Assembly (NCBI RefSeq): GCF_009766065.1
Contig: NZ_LMUE01000012.1
Location: forward strand, 310,001 to 374,000
From: Dyella sp. S184
GTDB lineage: Bacteria > Pseudomonadota > Gammaproteobacteria > Xanthomonadales > Rhodanobacteraceae
Direction of reading: 5' to 3'
DNA: 64,000 bases
Below the pieces are notes generated by a model. That model was not told the DNA's origin. It ran no database searches and saw nothing but the letters and a program-made list of their open reading frames with translations. A program made the position numbers and the translations under genes. Of this stretch, positions 27,986 to 35,595 are shown in pieces (position 1 is the stretch's first letter; every line of letters begins with the position of its first letter).

Positions 27986-28444
27986 ATGATCAAGCGTACT
28001 TTTGGTATGGCCGCCCTGGTGCTGGCTTGCGCGACGGCAGCGACCGCGCTCCCCACTTCCAGCGCCCACGCTGACGAGGCCATGGTGAAGTGCCATCTCA
28101 GGTTCAACCTTTCCGGTTGGTCGCTGATCTACAAGCATGCCGAAGGCATCGGTACCATTCGATGCGACAACGGACAGCTCGCCAACGTCAAGATCAGTGT
28201 GATCGGCGGCGGCATTACCGCCGGCAAATACCGCATCAATGACGGAACGGGCGAGATCAGCAACGTGCATGGCATTCGCGAAGTCTTCGGCGACTATGCG
28301 CAGGCTGGTGCCGAGGCTGGCGTGGTCAGGAGTTCCCAGGCGCAGGTATTGACCAAGGGCACTACGTCACTGGCGCTGGCCGGTACCGGTGAAGGCGTCG
28401 ATCTGGGTGTTTCGGTGGGCAGGTTCAGCATCAAGCCGCGTTGA
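27986..28444 (+). CDS. Exported protein of unknown function
   Basis: 152 residues with a Sec signal peptide (KRTFGMAALVLACATAATALP; likely cleavage after AHA near residue 30). The mature part is Gly/Val-rich with alternating strands and two cysteines (KCHLRF, IRCDNG). The end, GTGEGVDLGVSVGRFSIKPR, and the general layout weakly recall DUF992-type exported proteins. AAGGAG lies 6 nt before the chosen ATG; another ATG two codons upstream is too close to it. Confidence 0.7.
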   Translation: MIKRTFGMAALVLACATAATALPTSSAHADEAMVKCHLRFNLSGWSLIYKHAEGIGTIRCDNGQLANVKISVIGGGITAGKYRINDGTGEISNVHGIREVFGDYAQAGAEAGVVRSSQAQVLTKGTTSLALAGTGEGVDLGVSVGRFSIKPR

Positions 28445-28568
28445 TGCATGAGGGTTGTCGGCTAGACAGGGTGTGACAACGAAGGGCGCCGCATGGCGCC
28501 CTTCGCTTTGGTGCGCGTAAACTGCGAAGGCTGTATCTCGCCACCATTGCCCAGCTGGAGATCCCTTC

Positions 28569-29099
28569 ATGCGCCGTTTTTCCTGTTTGCTCGTGTTGGC
28601 CCTGTTATGTGGCTTGGCGGCGCCGGCTTTTGCCGCTGGCCCGCAGGCGGGTGATGTCGCCCCGACGTTCCATCTGCAGGATCAAAACGGCCACTGGCAT
28701 ACACCGGCAGATTTTCATGGCCACTGGCTGGTGATGTATTTCTATCCGAAGGATTTCACCCCGGGCTGCACGACCGAGGTATGCACGTTCCGCGACGATA
28801 TTGCCAAGCTGCGCAAGGCGGGTGCCGATGTGGTCGGCGTGAGTCTCGATGACGTGAAATCGCATGCCGATTTCGCCGCGAAATACCACGTGCCTTTTCC
28901 GTTGCTGTCAGATGCCGATAGCTCGGTATCCGCCGCCTATGGTGTGCTGACTTCGCATCTGGGCATGCACTACGCCAAGCGCACCACCTTCCTGATCGAC
29001 CCGCAGGGCAAGATCGCCAAGGTCTATGTGGATGTCGATCCGGAGAAGAATTCCGCCCAGGTGATGAGCGACCTGGCCACGCTCAAGGCGGCACCCTGA
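28569..29099 (+). CDS. Periplasmic peroxiredoxin (BCP/AhpC-TSA type)
   Basis: 176 residues with a Sec signal peptide (LLVLALLCGLAAPAFAA). The peroxidatic site is PKDFTPGCTTEVCTFRD with Cys67 and a second cysteine at 72, the five-residue spacing of BCP-type atypical 2-Cys peroxiredoxins. The later arginine is in KRTTFLIDPQG. It should reduce hydroperoxides in the periplasm. The stop overlaps the next ATG (TGATG), so the next membrane protein is coupled to it. Confidence 0.92.
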   Translation: MRRFSCLLVLALLCGLAAPAFAAGPQAGDVAPTFHLQDQNGHWHTPADFHGHWLVMYFYPKDFTPGCTTEVCTFRDDIAKLRKAGADVVGVSLDDVKSHADFAAKYHVPFPLLSDADSSVSAAYGVLTSHLGMHYAKRTTFLIDPQGKIAKVYVDVDPEKNSAQVMSDLATLKAAP

Positions 29100-29659
29100 T
29101 GCCCTTGGCGATACGTGTCGATCAGCCCGCGCCCCCGCGCGGACTGACCATCTGGCGTGTGCTGGTGTGGATGCTGCTGCTGTTTGCGGCACTTGGCTGC
29201 CTACAGTATGTGCGGCACGCGCAACTGGTATGGGGACAACTGCAGGCTCTGGCGCCGGCGCAGCCTGACGCGGTCGCGGCGCTGCATGGCATGCTGGCTT
29301 GGGATGTTGGTTACCTGGTGGCTGCGTTTGTCCTTATCGTGATCTGTGCGGGCTGCATCCTGCGGCAGGCTTGGGCGCGTCCTGTATTGCGCGTGGCTTC
29401 CTGTCTGCTGGCACTGTGGGCGCTGGTCAGCGGCGGCTTGCTGCTGGCGCAGTGGTCGTCGTTCAATCATGCCAGCGCAGATGCCATCGCCCAGCTCCAG
29501 AGCGACGCGGCACTGCAGCAGGCGCTATTGCATGCACGTCGCAGCTACCAGATGGCGCTGATACTGAAAGCGGTCGCTGTGCCTGTGCTGCTGTGGCTGG
29601 CGTGGCAGCTGGGACTGCCGGTGGTGAAGGTCCAGTTTCGACGACGGCCCTCGCGTTGA
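29099..29659 (+). CDS. Membrane protein coupled to the peroxiredoxin, function unknown
   Basis: 186 residues with four hydrophobic segments (~20-38, 62-82, 90-115 and ~153-172). The start codon overlaps the stop of the peroxiredoxin gene by one base, so expression is coupled. I recognise no family; a link to thiol or peroxide chemistry would be inference from position only, as there is no CxxC motif. Confidence 0.72.
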   Translation: MPLAIRVDQPAPPRGLTIWRVLVWMLLLFAALGCLQYVRHAQLVWGQLQALAPAQPDAVAALHGMLAWDVGYLVAAFVLIVICAGCILRQAWARPVLRVASCLLALWALVSGGLLLAQWSSFNHASADAIAQLQSDAALQQALLHARRSYQMALILKAVAVPVLLWLAWQLGLPVVKVQFRRRPSR

Positions 29660-29745
29660 AAGTATGTTGGTCAGCATTGTCTGCGCTAGCTAGCGGGTAT
29701 GATACAAATCGCTAGGGCGTCATCTGGGAAATAGGGGAGACACGG

Positions 29746-30630
29746 ATGAAACGCTTGCTGTTGGGGTTGCTTGGCGTGTTTTGCAGCGGTGCGGTGATAG
29801 CAAATGGTGGGGTCGATGCAGTGCGCAAGCAGGTGCAGGCCAGCATGCTGGTGACCGGCTCGATTGTCGTGGCACAGGATGGCAGCGTGAACAGCTATAC
29901 CCTGGATCAGCAGGACAAGCTGCCGCCGTTGGTGCTTGAAGTCATCAACAAGACCGTGCCGCATTGGAGGTTCGGTATCGACGTCAGCGACTTTCAGGAG
30001 TACATGCGCGCGAGCCAGGCAAGGCTACTCAAAGCAAAGATGAATCTGCGTGTGGTCGCTGTTCCTGTCGATAATCAAAATTACTCGGTGAGTATCAGTG
30101 AAGCGTCCTTCGGCGAGGACGCTTCCGCCCGGAAATCTTCAAGTGACACGCTCAGTGAAAAAGACATAGTCCAGCCGCGTTACCCATCGAGATCTTCGCA
30201 AGATGGCGTAGGTGGCACTGTCTATGTGTATGTCCGCATTGGTCGGGACGGCAAGGTCGAGGATCAGGTCGCTCGCCAGGTTAATCTGCATGTTGTTGCG
30301 CCCGAGACCGAGATGGCAGTTTTTCGGAAGGATCTTGCCAAGGCAGCCGTGGACGCAGTTCGGCGCTGGACCTTCAACCCGCCAACGTCGGGCAAGGAAG
30401 CCAGCTGGCAGCATTGGTATGCCATGGTTCCAGTCGAATTTTGCCAGAGTGCTCGTTGTGACGAAGAGGCGTATGGCAAGTGGGCGGGTTATATACCCGG
30501 ACCCAACGTGCCAATTCCATGGCATGACGATCCCGAGGTGACCCCCCAAGATTCGGATGCTATGCCGTCGGGCGTAGCTTTCCAGCCAGATCAGCGATTG
30601 AAGTTGCTCACATCATTGGGCAAAAGCTGA
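29746..30630 (+). CDS. Secreted TonB C-terminal-domain protein
   Basis: 294 residues. A short signal peptide (LLLGLLGVFCSGAVIA) replaces the usual TonB membrane anchor, and there is no Pro-rich spacer. Residues ~137-215 form a TonB C-terminal domain: IVQPRYPSRSSQDGVGGTVYV, VRIGRDGKVED, AAVDAVRRWTFNPP. The N-terminal ~130 residues and the C-terminal ~80 are unlike TonB. It may therefore be a periplasmic protein that uses this fold for protein binding rather than energy transduction. The gene is less GC-rich than neighbours. A TATGAT box lies about 43 nt before the ATG. Confidence 0.75.
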   Translation: MKRLLLGLLGVFCSGAVIANGGVDAVRKQVQASMLVTGSIVVAQDGSVNSYTLDQQDKLPPLVLEVINKTVPHWRFGIDVSDFQEYMRASQARLLKAKMNLRVVAVPVDNQNYSVSISEASFGEDASARKSSSDTLSEKDIVQPRYPSRSSQDGVGGTVYVYVRIGRDGKVEDQVARQVNLHVVAPETEMAVFRKDLAKAAVDAVRRWTFNPPTSGKEASWQHWYAMVPVEFCQSARCDEEAYGKWAGYIPGPNVPIPWHDDPEVTPQDSDAMPSGVAFQPDQRLKLLTSLGKS

Positions 30631-30759
30631 GCAATCGGCGACGACTTCGGAACGTCCCGTGATGCGTGGCGTTTCGATGCTCCGGTTTAGGGTGTTCAGT
30701 AGGGGTTGCCGAGCGGTCATATATTGCTGGCCGACGCCATCTGCCCTGGAACCTCATCA

Positions 30760-31503
30760 ATGCGCCGACTTATCCTATCCGTATTCCTGCTGCTGGCGAC
30801 GGGCCTCCACGCACAGGACATGGAAACCACCTGCCATGCCAGCAGCAGCTATGACGTGACGTTGAAGACGGACAGCCTGCTGTTCGATCGTGCGTCGCCA
30901 GCGCCCTTCCACGTCGAACTGCAGCAGGGCACGTTGCGTACCGATGGCGTCGCGGTGCCTCTGAATGCGGAGGATCAGGATCGGCTGGCGCTGTTCGAGC
31001 GTGAGTTGCGTGCACTGGCTCCAAGGGTGCGCACGGTCGCTCAAAACGGGGTAGACATGGCGGTGCACGCAATGCGCGCCGAGGCTGCGGGCCTGGGTCT
31101 GAGTGCGGACACTCGCGCCGAACTCGATCGGCGCTTAAGCGCGCATGCCAGCGAGCTCAAGCAGCGCATCGCGGCCAGCCGCAGCACCCACGACTGGCAA
31201 GGTGATTTCGCCGAGCAGTACGGGAACCAGATCGCCGCCGACCTGGTGCCTTTGCTGGTGGCCGATCTCGGTCAGCAGGCGATCAACGCGGCCTTGGCCG
31301 GCGACATGCAGACTGCCGCCGACTTGCGTGATCGCGCCGCGTCGCTCGCCACCAACCTGCAGCCACGCCTGCAGCAGCGGATGCAGGCTTTGCGTCCGCA
31401 GATCGAGGCATTGTGCCCGTCGATCCAGCGGCTGGCCGAGCTGCAGCAAGGCGTGCGCGGCAGTGACGGGCGACCGTTGAACCTGCTGCAGATCGGCCAG
31501 TGA
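30760..31503 (+). CDS. YggN-like (DUF2884) exported protein
   Basis: 247 residues with a signal peptide (RRLILSVFLLLATGLHAQ). The mature protein begins ETTCHASSSYDVTL and has a second conserved cysteine near the end (EALCPSIQRLAELQQGVRG), with a long helical middle. This matches the YggN/DUF2884 pattern, a periplasmic family without known function. The start is the ATG directly before the signal peptide; longer in-frame starts are unlikely. Confidence 0.78.
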   Translation: MRRLILSVFLLLATGLHAQDMETTCHASSSYDVTLKTDSLLFDRASPAPFHVELQQGTLRTDGVAVPLNAEDQDRLALFERELRALAPRVRTVAQNGVDMAVHAMRAEAAGLGLSADTRAELDRRLSAHASELKQRIAASRSTHDWQGDFAEQYGNQIAADLVPLLVADLGQQAINAALAGDMQTAADLRDRAASLATNLQPRLQQRMQALRPQIEALCPSIQRLAELQQGVRGSDGRPLNLLQIGQ

Positions 31504-31634
31504 GCCCGTGGGCCCGGTGCAGCCTGCTGCCGGCTGACCGTGATCCGACAAATTTTCCCGGGTTAATCTCCGGCTAAGTCGCCGGGGGTGACGATGGTGT
31601 CGTGATCCACCCATCCTCCAGCAAGGAGGCGGCC

Positions 31635-32075
31635 ATGGCGCCGCGCCCTCCCCGAGCTATTTGCAATGCCTTGCTCCGGCGCAGCATCGACCTGCAGCGG
31701 CTCTATCGGCACGCCGCCGCGGCCTGCGAGCCCGGATTGCGGATGGTGCTGGGCGAGAACGTGCACACGCTGGAACTGCTGATTGCCGACCTGCAGGCGC
31801 AGCTGCGCCTCAGCGGCGGCAAGTCGAGTAGACGCGGTAGCTTGTACGGCGTCGTGCACCGTCACGTGGCCGGGAAGCTGGTGCACGCGATTGCGCGTCG
31901 CGACAGCGCCTGGATCGGTGTACTGGCGCATCACGAGACTGCTCTGCTGCAGGCGTTCGAACAGGCGATCGCCAACGTGCCGGCCGAGTTGGCACTCGTC
32001 CTGCAGCGACAGCTGCCGCGCCTGCGCGGGATTCATCTGGACATGCACAACCTCGTCGGCAGTGCGCGCTACTGA
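31635..32075 (+). CDS. PA2169/DUF2383-like four-helix-bundle protein
   Basis: 146 residues, helical. It follows the DUF2383 pattern: an N-terminal helix pair with ALLRRSIDLQRLYRHAA, a central GGKSSRRGSLYGVVHRHV and a C-terminal helix with HHETALLQAFEQAI. The family is a ferritin-like bundle with no known activity. The strong ribosome binding site AAGGAGG stands 7 nt before the ATG. The next gene begins 10 nt after its stop, so the two probably form an operon. Confidence 0.7.
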   Translation: MAPRPPRAICNALLRRSIDLQRLYRHAAAACEPGLRMVLGENVHTLELLIADLQAQLRLSGGKSSRRGSLYGVVHRHVAGKLVHAIARRDSAWIGVLAHHETALLQAFEQAIANVPAELALVLQRQLPRLRGIHLDMHNLVGSARY

Positions 32076-32085
32076 CGGAGTGGCG

Positions 32086-32658
32086 ATGTCAGCAGCAGGG
32101 GACGTCCTCGATTTCTGGTTTGCCGAAGCGAACGCAGCACGCTGGTTCGTTACCGATGCAGCATTCGATGAGGAAATCCGCGAACACTTCGGCCACTCGG
32201 TGGATGCGGCTGCCGACGGCCGGCTGGATGGCTGGACGGAGACGCCATCGGGCTGGCTGGCGCTGCTGATCCTGCTCGACCAGTTTCCACGCAATCTGTA
32301 TCGCGGTGATTCGCGTGCCTGGGCACAGGACGTCAAGGCACAGCGTGTGGTGCTGTCGGGGATTTCCCGTGGTGACGACCGACGGTTACCGCCATTACAG
32401 CGCGTATTCGCCTACATGCCGCTGGAACATGCTGAAAACATGGATCTGCAGCAGCTCGCGGTGGAGCGGTTCGGGGCGTTATGCCTGGAGGCGCTGCAGG
32501 GACAGCGTGAACGTTTCGAAGGATTTTTCGAATATGCTCGGCGGCATCGCGAGGTGATCGCGCGCTTCGGCCGCTTTCCGCATCGCAATGCTGCACTGGG
32601 TCGTGCCAGCACGCCGGAAGAGCTGCTTTACCTGGCCCAGCCGGGCGCAGGTTTCTGA
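32086..32658 (+). CDS. DUF924 family protein
   Basis: 190 residues with the family marks: VLDFWFAEANAARWFVTDAAFDEEIREHFG, WLALLILLDQFPRNLYRGDSRAWAQD, FAYMPLEHAENMDLQQLAVERF and a C-terminal GRFPHRNAALGRASTPEELLYL. DUF924 proteins are cytoplasmic, helical and TPR-like in structure, with no established activity. GGAG lies 8 nt before the start and 10 nt separate it from the upstream DUF2383 gene. Confidence 0.9.
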   Translation: MSAAGDVLDFWFAEANAARWFVTDAAFDEEIREHFGHSVDAAADGRLDGWTETPSGWLALLILLDQFPRNLYRGDSRAWAQDVKAQRVVLSGISRGDDRRLPPLQRVFAYMPLEHAENMDLQQLAVERFGALCLEALQGQRERFEGFFEYARRHREVIARFGRFPHRNAALGRASTPEELLYLAQPGAGF

Positions 32659-32688
32659 AACGCATTCCATCGTGCGAAGGAGAGTGCC

Positions 32689-32973
32689 ATGCGTCGTCTG
32701 TTGCTTATACCGCTGCTGACTTTGAGTCTGAGTGTCTGCGCCAGCGAAACCCTGCGCGTCGGCCAGCAGGTGCTGTCCGTCGGTGACACCGCTGCGCACG
32801 CGCTCGATCTGCTGGGTACGCCGGCCTACAAGGAGCCGGTGGAGAATACGTTCGGCGCGTTTCGCGGTGAACGCTGACAATTAATCCGCGAGGATGGCCA
32901 CGTGATTACCGTGACGATCATCGCCGGCAAGGTTTCCTCGATCGAGGATCATCTGGATGAGCGTCGCGGCTGA
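32689..32973 (+). pseudogene. DUF2845 gene broken by an in-frame TGA
   Basis: The first 62 codons encode a signal peptide and SETLRVGQQVLSVGDTAAHALDLLGTPAYKEPVENTFG. At 32875-32877 the frame meets TGA, yet the same frame then continues for 31 more codons as QLIREDGHVITVTIIAGKVSSIEDHLDERRG and stops at 32971. The paralogue next door has GEKWQY...HITIVTMVDGKVSDIED at this place, so the TGA stands where a tryptophan TGG is expected. One base change (or a sequencing error) explains it. The short product, if made, lacks the conserved C-terminal half. Confidence 0.85.
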
Positions 32974-33035
32974 GTCGACTCGACTTTGTCGAAGGGTAAA
33001 GGACTACCGAATTTCACCAGACCAGGGAGAAGGTC

Positions 33036-33365
33036 ATGCGCATTTGTTTCATCATCGCTTTATTCGTATTCAGCGCCGCTGTGCAGGCGTCCAGCAGTTT
33101 GCGTGTGGGCAACCAGGTGCTGAGCATCGGCGACAGCGCCGTGCGTGTCACCGAGTTGCTGGGCAAGCCGTCGTACAAAGCCCATGGCCACAGTTCACGC
33201 AGCAGCAGTTCGCGCAGTAGCCGCTCCCGCCGCAGTCGCACGACTGCCAACGCGACGAGCAAAGCGGCCAGCGGCGAAAAATGGCAGTACCGGCGCGGTG
33301 ACCACATCACCATCGTGACGATGGTCGACGGCAAGGTCAGTGATATCGAGGACGATCGGCGCTGA
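33036..33365 (+). CDS. DUF2845 exported protein with Ser/Arg-rich insert
   Basis: 109 residues with a signal peptide (CFIIALFVFSAAVQAS). The DUF2845 core is SLRVGNQVLSIGDSAVRVTELLGKPSYK and WQYRRGDHITIVTMVDGKVSDIED. Between them lies a low-complexity Ser/Arg-rich stretch, SSRSSSSRSSRSRRSR, absent from the neighbouring paralogue. Function unknown. The intact copy of the tandem pair. The start is preceded by GGGAGAAGG. Confidence 0.8.
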   Translation: MRICFIIALFVFSAAVQASSSLRVGNQVLSIGDSAVRVTELLGKPSYKAHGHSSRSSSSRSSRSRRSRTTANATSKAASGEKWQYRRGDHITIVTMVDGKVSDIEDDRR

Positions 33366-33432
33366 GTCGAGTTCGCATGGCGATGTCCGGCCTGTCGTGC
33401 GATAAATGCGCGGACATGCCGGAGGCCGCATC

Positions 33433-34659
33433 GTGAGCATTTCCCCATCAGTTAGTCATTCCGGCTCGGCGCGGGCCAGCCTGCTGCGTTCGCGAGGTGT
33501 CGGTGGCCATAGCAAGGTCACCAATATCGAGCTGTTCTTCGACCTGGTGTTCGTCTACGCAGTGACCCAGTTGTCGCACACACTTCTGCATGGTTTGAAC
33601 ATGGTGGGTGCGCTGCAGGTGCTGCTGCTGTTCCTGGCGGTGTGGTGGGTATGGGTGTTTACCGGCTGGGTGACCAACTGGCTGGATCCGGAACGTCCGT
33701 TGGTACGGCTGTTGCTGCTGGCGCTGATGCTGGCGGGATTGCTGCTTTCGATCGCTTTGCCCGAGGCGTTCGGCGCACGCGGTCTGCTGTTTGCCGGCGC
33801 CTACGTCTTCATGCAGGTGGGGCGCACGTTGTTCATGTTGTGGGCGCTGGGAAATGCGGCGCCTGCGAATAAGCGCAACTTCCAGCGCATCACGGTCTGG
33901 CTCGTCCTGTCGGGCGCGCTGTGGCTGGCAGGCGGATGGCTGGATGGCCAGTGGCGCTGGGCGTGGTGGACCGCTGCACTGGTACTGGAATACCTCGGGC
34001 CGGCGTTGGCCTTTCCGGTGCCTGGCCTGGGTCGATCGAGCACCGCTGACTGGGATATCGACGGCGGTCACCTGGCCGAGCGCTGCAGCCAGTTCGTGAT
34101 CATCGCGCTGGGCGAGTCGGTACTGGTGACCGGGTCGAGTTTTGCTGACACCTTGTCGCAACCACAGGCGTTGCTTGCGTTCGTCAGCGCTTTCATCGGC
34201 AGTGTGGCGATGTGGTGGATCTATTTCGACCTGGCGGCAGAGCGTGGCAGCCGGGCGATCCGGCAGTCGGCCGATCCCGGCCGCACGGCACGGCTCGCCT
34301 ATACCTATCTGCATCTGCTGATCGTCGCCGGCATCATCGTCAGTGCGGTGGCGGACGAACTGACCCTGCGTGACGCATCGCTGCGTGTCGACACGATCAG
34401 GGGCGCCGTGCTGCTGGGTGGTCCGGCGCTGTATCTATGCGGCAATGCGTGGTTCAAGAAGACGGTGAACAGCACCAACCTGCCGCTGTCGCATCTGCTC
34501 GGGCTCGGCTTGCTGGCAGCATTGGCGCTGACCCTTACGCACTGGTCGGTGGCGTCGCTGGGCATGGTGACGACGGCCGTGCTGGTACTGGTGGCGCTGT
34601 GGGAGGTGTGCTCATTGCGTTCGGTGCGCCATACGCTGCGTGGGTCGGCCACGGACTGA
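33433..34659 (+). CDS. Low-temperature requirement A (LtrA) family membrane protein
   Basis: 408 residues from GTG, with GGAGG 7 nt upstream. The family signature is near the N-terminus, KVTNIELFFDLVFVYAVTQLSHTL, and there are about 12 membrane helices; the middle has AERCSQFVIIALGESVL and WWIYFDLAAERG. LtrA was named from Listeria growth at low temperature; the molecular role is unknown. The next gene, a mechanosensitive channel, starts 80 nt downstream on the same strand. Confidence 0.9.
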   Translation: MSISPSVSHSGSARASLLRSRGVGGHSKVTNIELFFDLVFVYAVTQLSHTLLHGLNMVGALQVLLLFLAVWWVWVFTGWVTNWLDPERPLVRLLLLALMLAGLLLSIALPEAFGARGLLFAGAYVFMQVGRTLFMLWALGNAAPANKRNFQRITVWLVLSGALWLAGGWLDGQWRWAWWTAALVLEYLGPALAFPVPGLGRSSTADWDIDGGHLAERCSQFVIIALGESVLVTGSSFADTLSQPQALLAFVSAFIGSVAMWWIYFDLAAERGSRAIRQSADPGRTARLAYTYLHLLIVAGIIVSAVADELTLRDASLRVDTIRGAVLLGGPALYLCGNAWFKKTVNSTNLPLSHLLGLGLLAALALTLTHWSVASLGMVTTAVLVLVALWEVCSLRSVRHTLRGSATD

Positions 34660-34739
34660 GCCATACGCTTGCCGCCGACGTCGAATTCTTCATGGCGGGT
34701 TTGCTAGGCTGGCGCCGGTTTTTCCGCGAGCCGTCAGCC

Positions 34740-35588
34740 ATGCATGATTTTCTGGAACGCCTACTCGGGCACGATCTTGCCGAAGCCGTCATCACGAATG
34801 GACTGCACTTGCTGGAAGCCTTGCTGATTCTCTTGCTGGGCATCTGGCTGGCTGCACGGCTGGCCAATGTCACGCAGCGCGCGCTGCAGCGTGCGCGCGT
34901 GGACACCACACTGAGCGGCTTTCTGCGCAACCTGATCTACGGCGTGCTGGTTGCGGTGCTGATCGTGATGGCGCTGACCCAGGCCGGCATACCTTCAGCG
35001 CCGCTGGTCGCTGCATTGGGAACGGCCGGACTGGCGGTTGGGCTGGCGCTGCAAGGTTCGCTCAGCAACCTTGCCTGGGGCGTGCTGCTTGTCGTGTTCC
35101 AGCCCTTCCGTGTCGGTGACTACGTTGTCGCCGGTGGCGTCGAGGGCACGGTGGAAACCATCAACCTGATGCATACGCTGCTGATCCTGCCGGACAACCG
35201 CGAGGCGATCGTGCCGAACGCGAAAATTGGTGGAGACGCCATCCTCAATTTCAATCGTCGTGGCACGCGACGCTTTGAATTGAAGTTCGGTGTCAGCCAT
35301 CGCGACGACATCGACAAGGTGATGGCCGCCATCACGCGACTATTCGAAGCCGATGCACGGATATTGAAGGACCCGCCGCCGAACGTATCGATCGCCAGCC
35401 TGGCTGGCGACACGGTGAACCTGGTCTTGCGCGGCTGGACCCGCGTCAGCGACAGCACGGGAGTCCAGGCCGACCTGCTACGCGCGATCAAGCAGCGGAT
35501 CGACGCGCAGGAGATCGGCATACCGACCCCGCCACTGGATATCCGCTTGGTCCAGGGCGTGATGCCAGCCGCGGTGAAACCGGACTGA
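34740..35588 (+). CDS. mscS: Small-conductance mechanosensitive channel (MscS family)
   Basis: 282 residues, close to E. coli MscS (286). Three membrane segments are visible; the pore helix region reads AALGTAGLAVGLALQGSLSNLAWGVLLVVFQPF with the Gly/Ala packing of MscS, followed by RVGDYVVAGGVEGTVETI and the beta-domain (LPDNREAIVPNAKIGGDAILNF). It releases solutes on membrane tension. The chosen ATG gives the usual length; an ATG 16 codons upstream is in frame, and neither has a strong ribosome binding site. Confidence 0.92.
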   Translation: MHDFLERLLGHDLAEAVITNGLHLLEALLILLLGIWLAARLANVTQRALQRARVDTTLSGFLRNLIYGVLVAVLIVMALTQAGIPSAPLVAALGTAGLAVGLALQGSLSNLAWGVLLVVFQPFRVGDYVVAGGVEGTVETINLMHTLLILPDNREAIVPNAKIGGDAILNFNRRGTRRFELKFGVSHRDDIDKVMAAITRLFEADARILKDPPPNVSIASLAGDTVNLVLRGWTRVSDSTGVQADLLRAIKQRIDAQEIGIPTPPLDIRLVQGVMPAAVKPD

Positions 35589-35595
35589 GCCGCCG

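Noticed and set aside
32875-32877. Possible selenocysteine TGA
   Set aside because: The expected residue is tryptophan by comparison with the paralogue, and no selenocysteine insertion hairpin was seen directly after it; a nonsense change is simpler.
33195-33245. Short repeats that might be a CRISPR-like or VNTR array
   Set aside because: They are AGC/CGC codon repeats coding a Ser/Arg stretch; units are not of constant length and no spacers exist.
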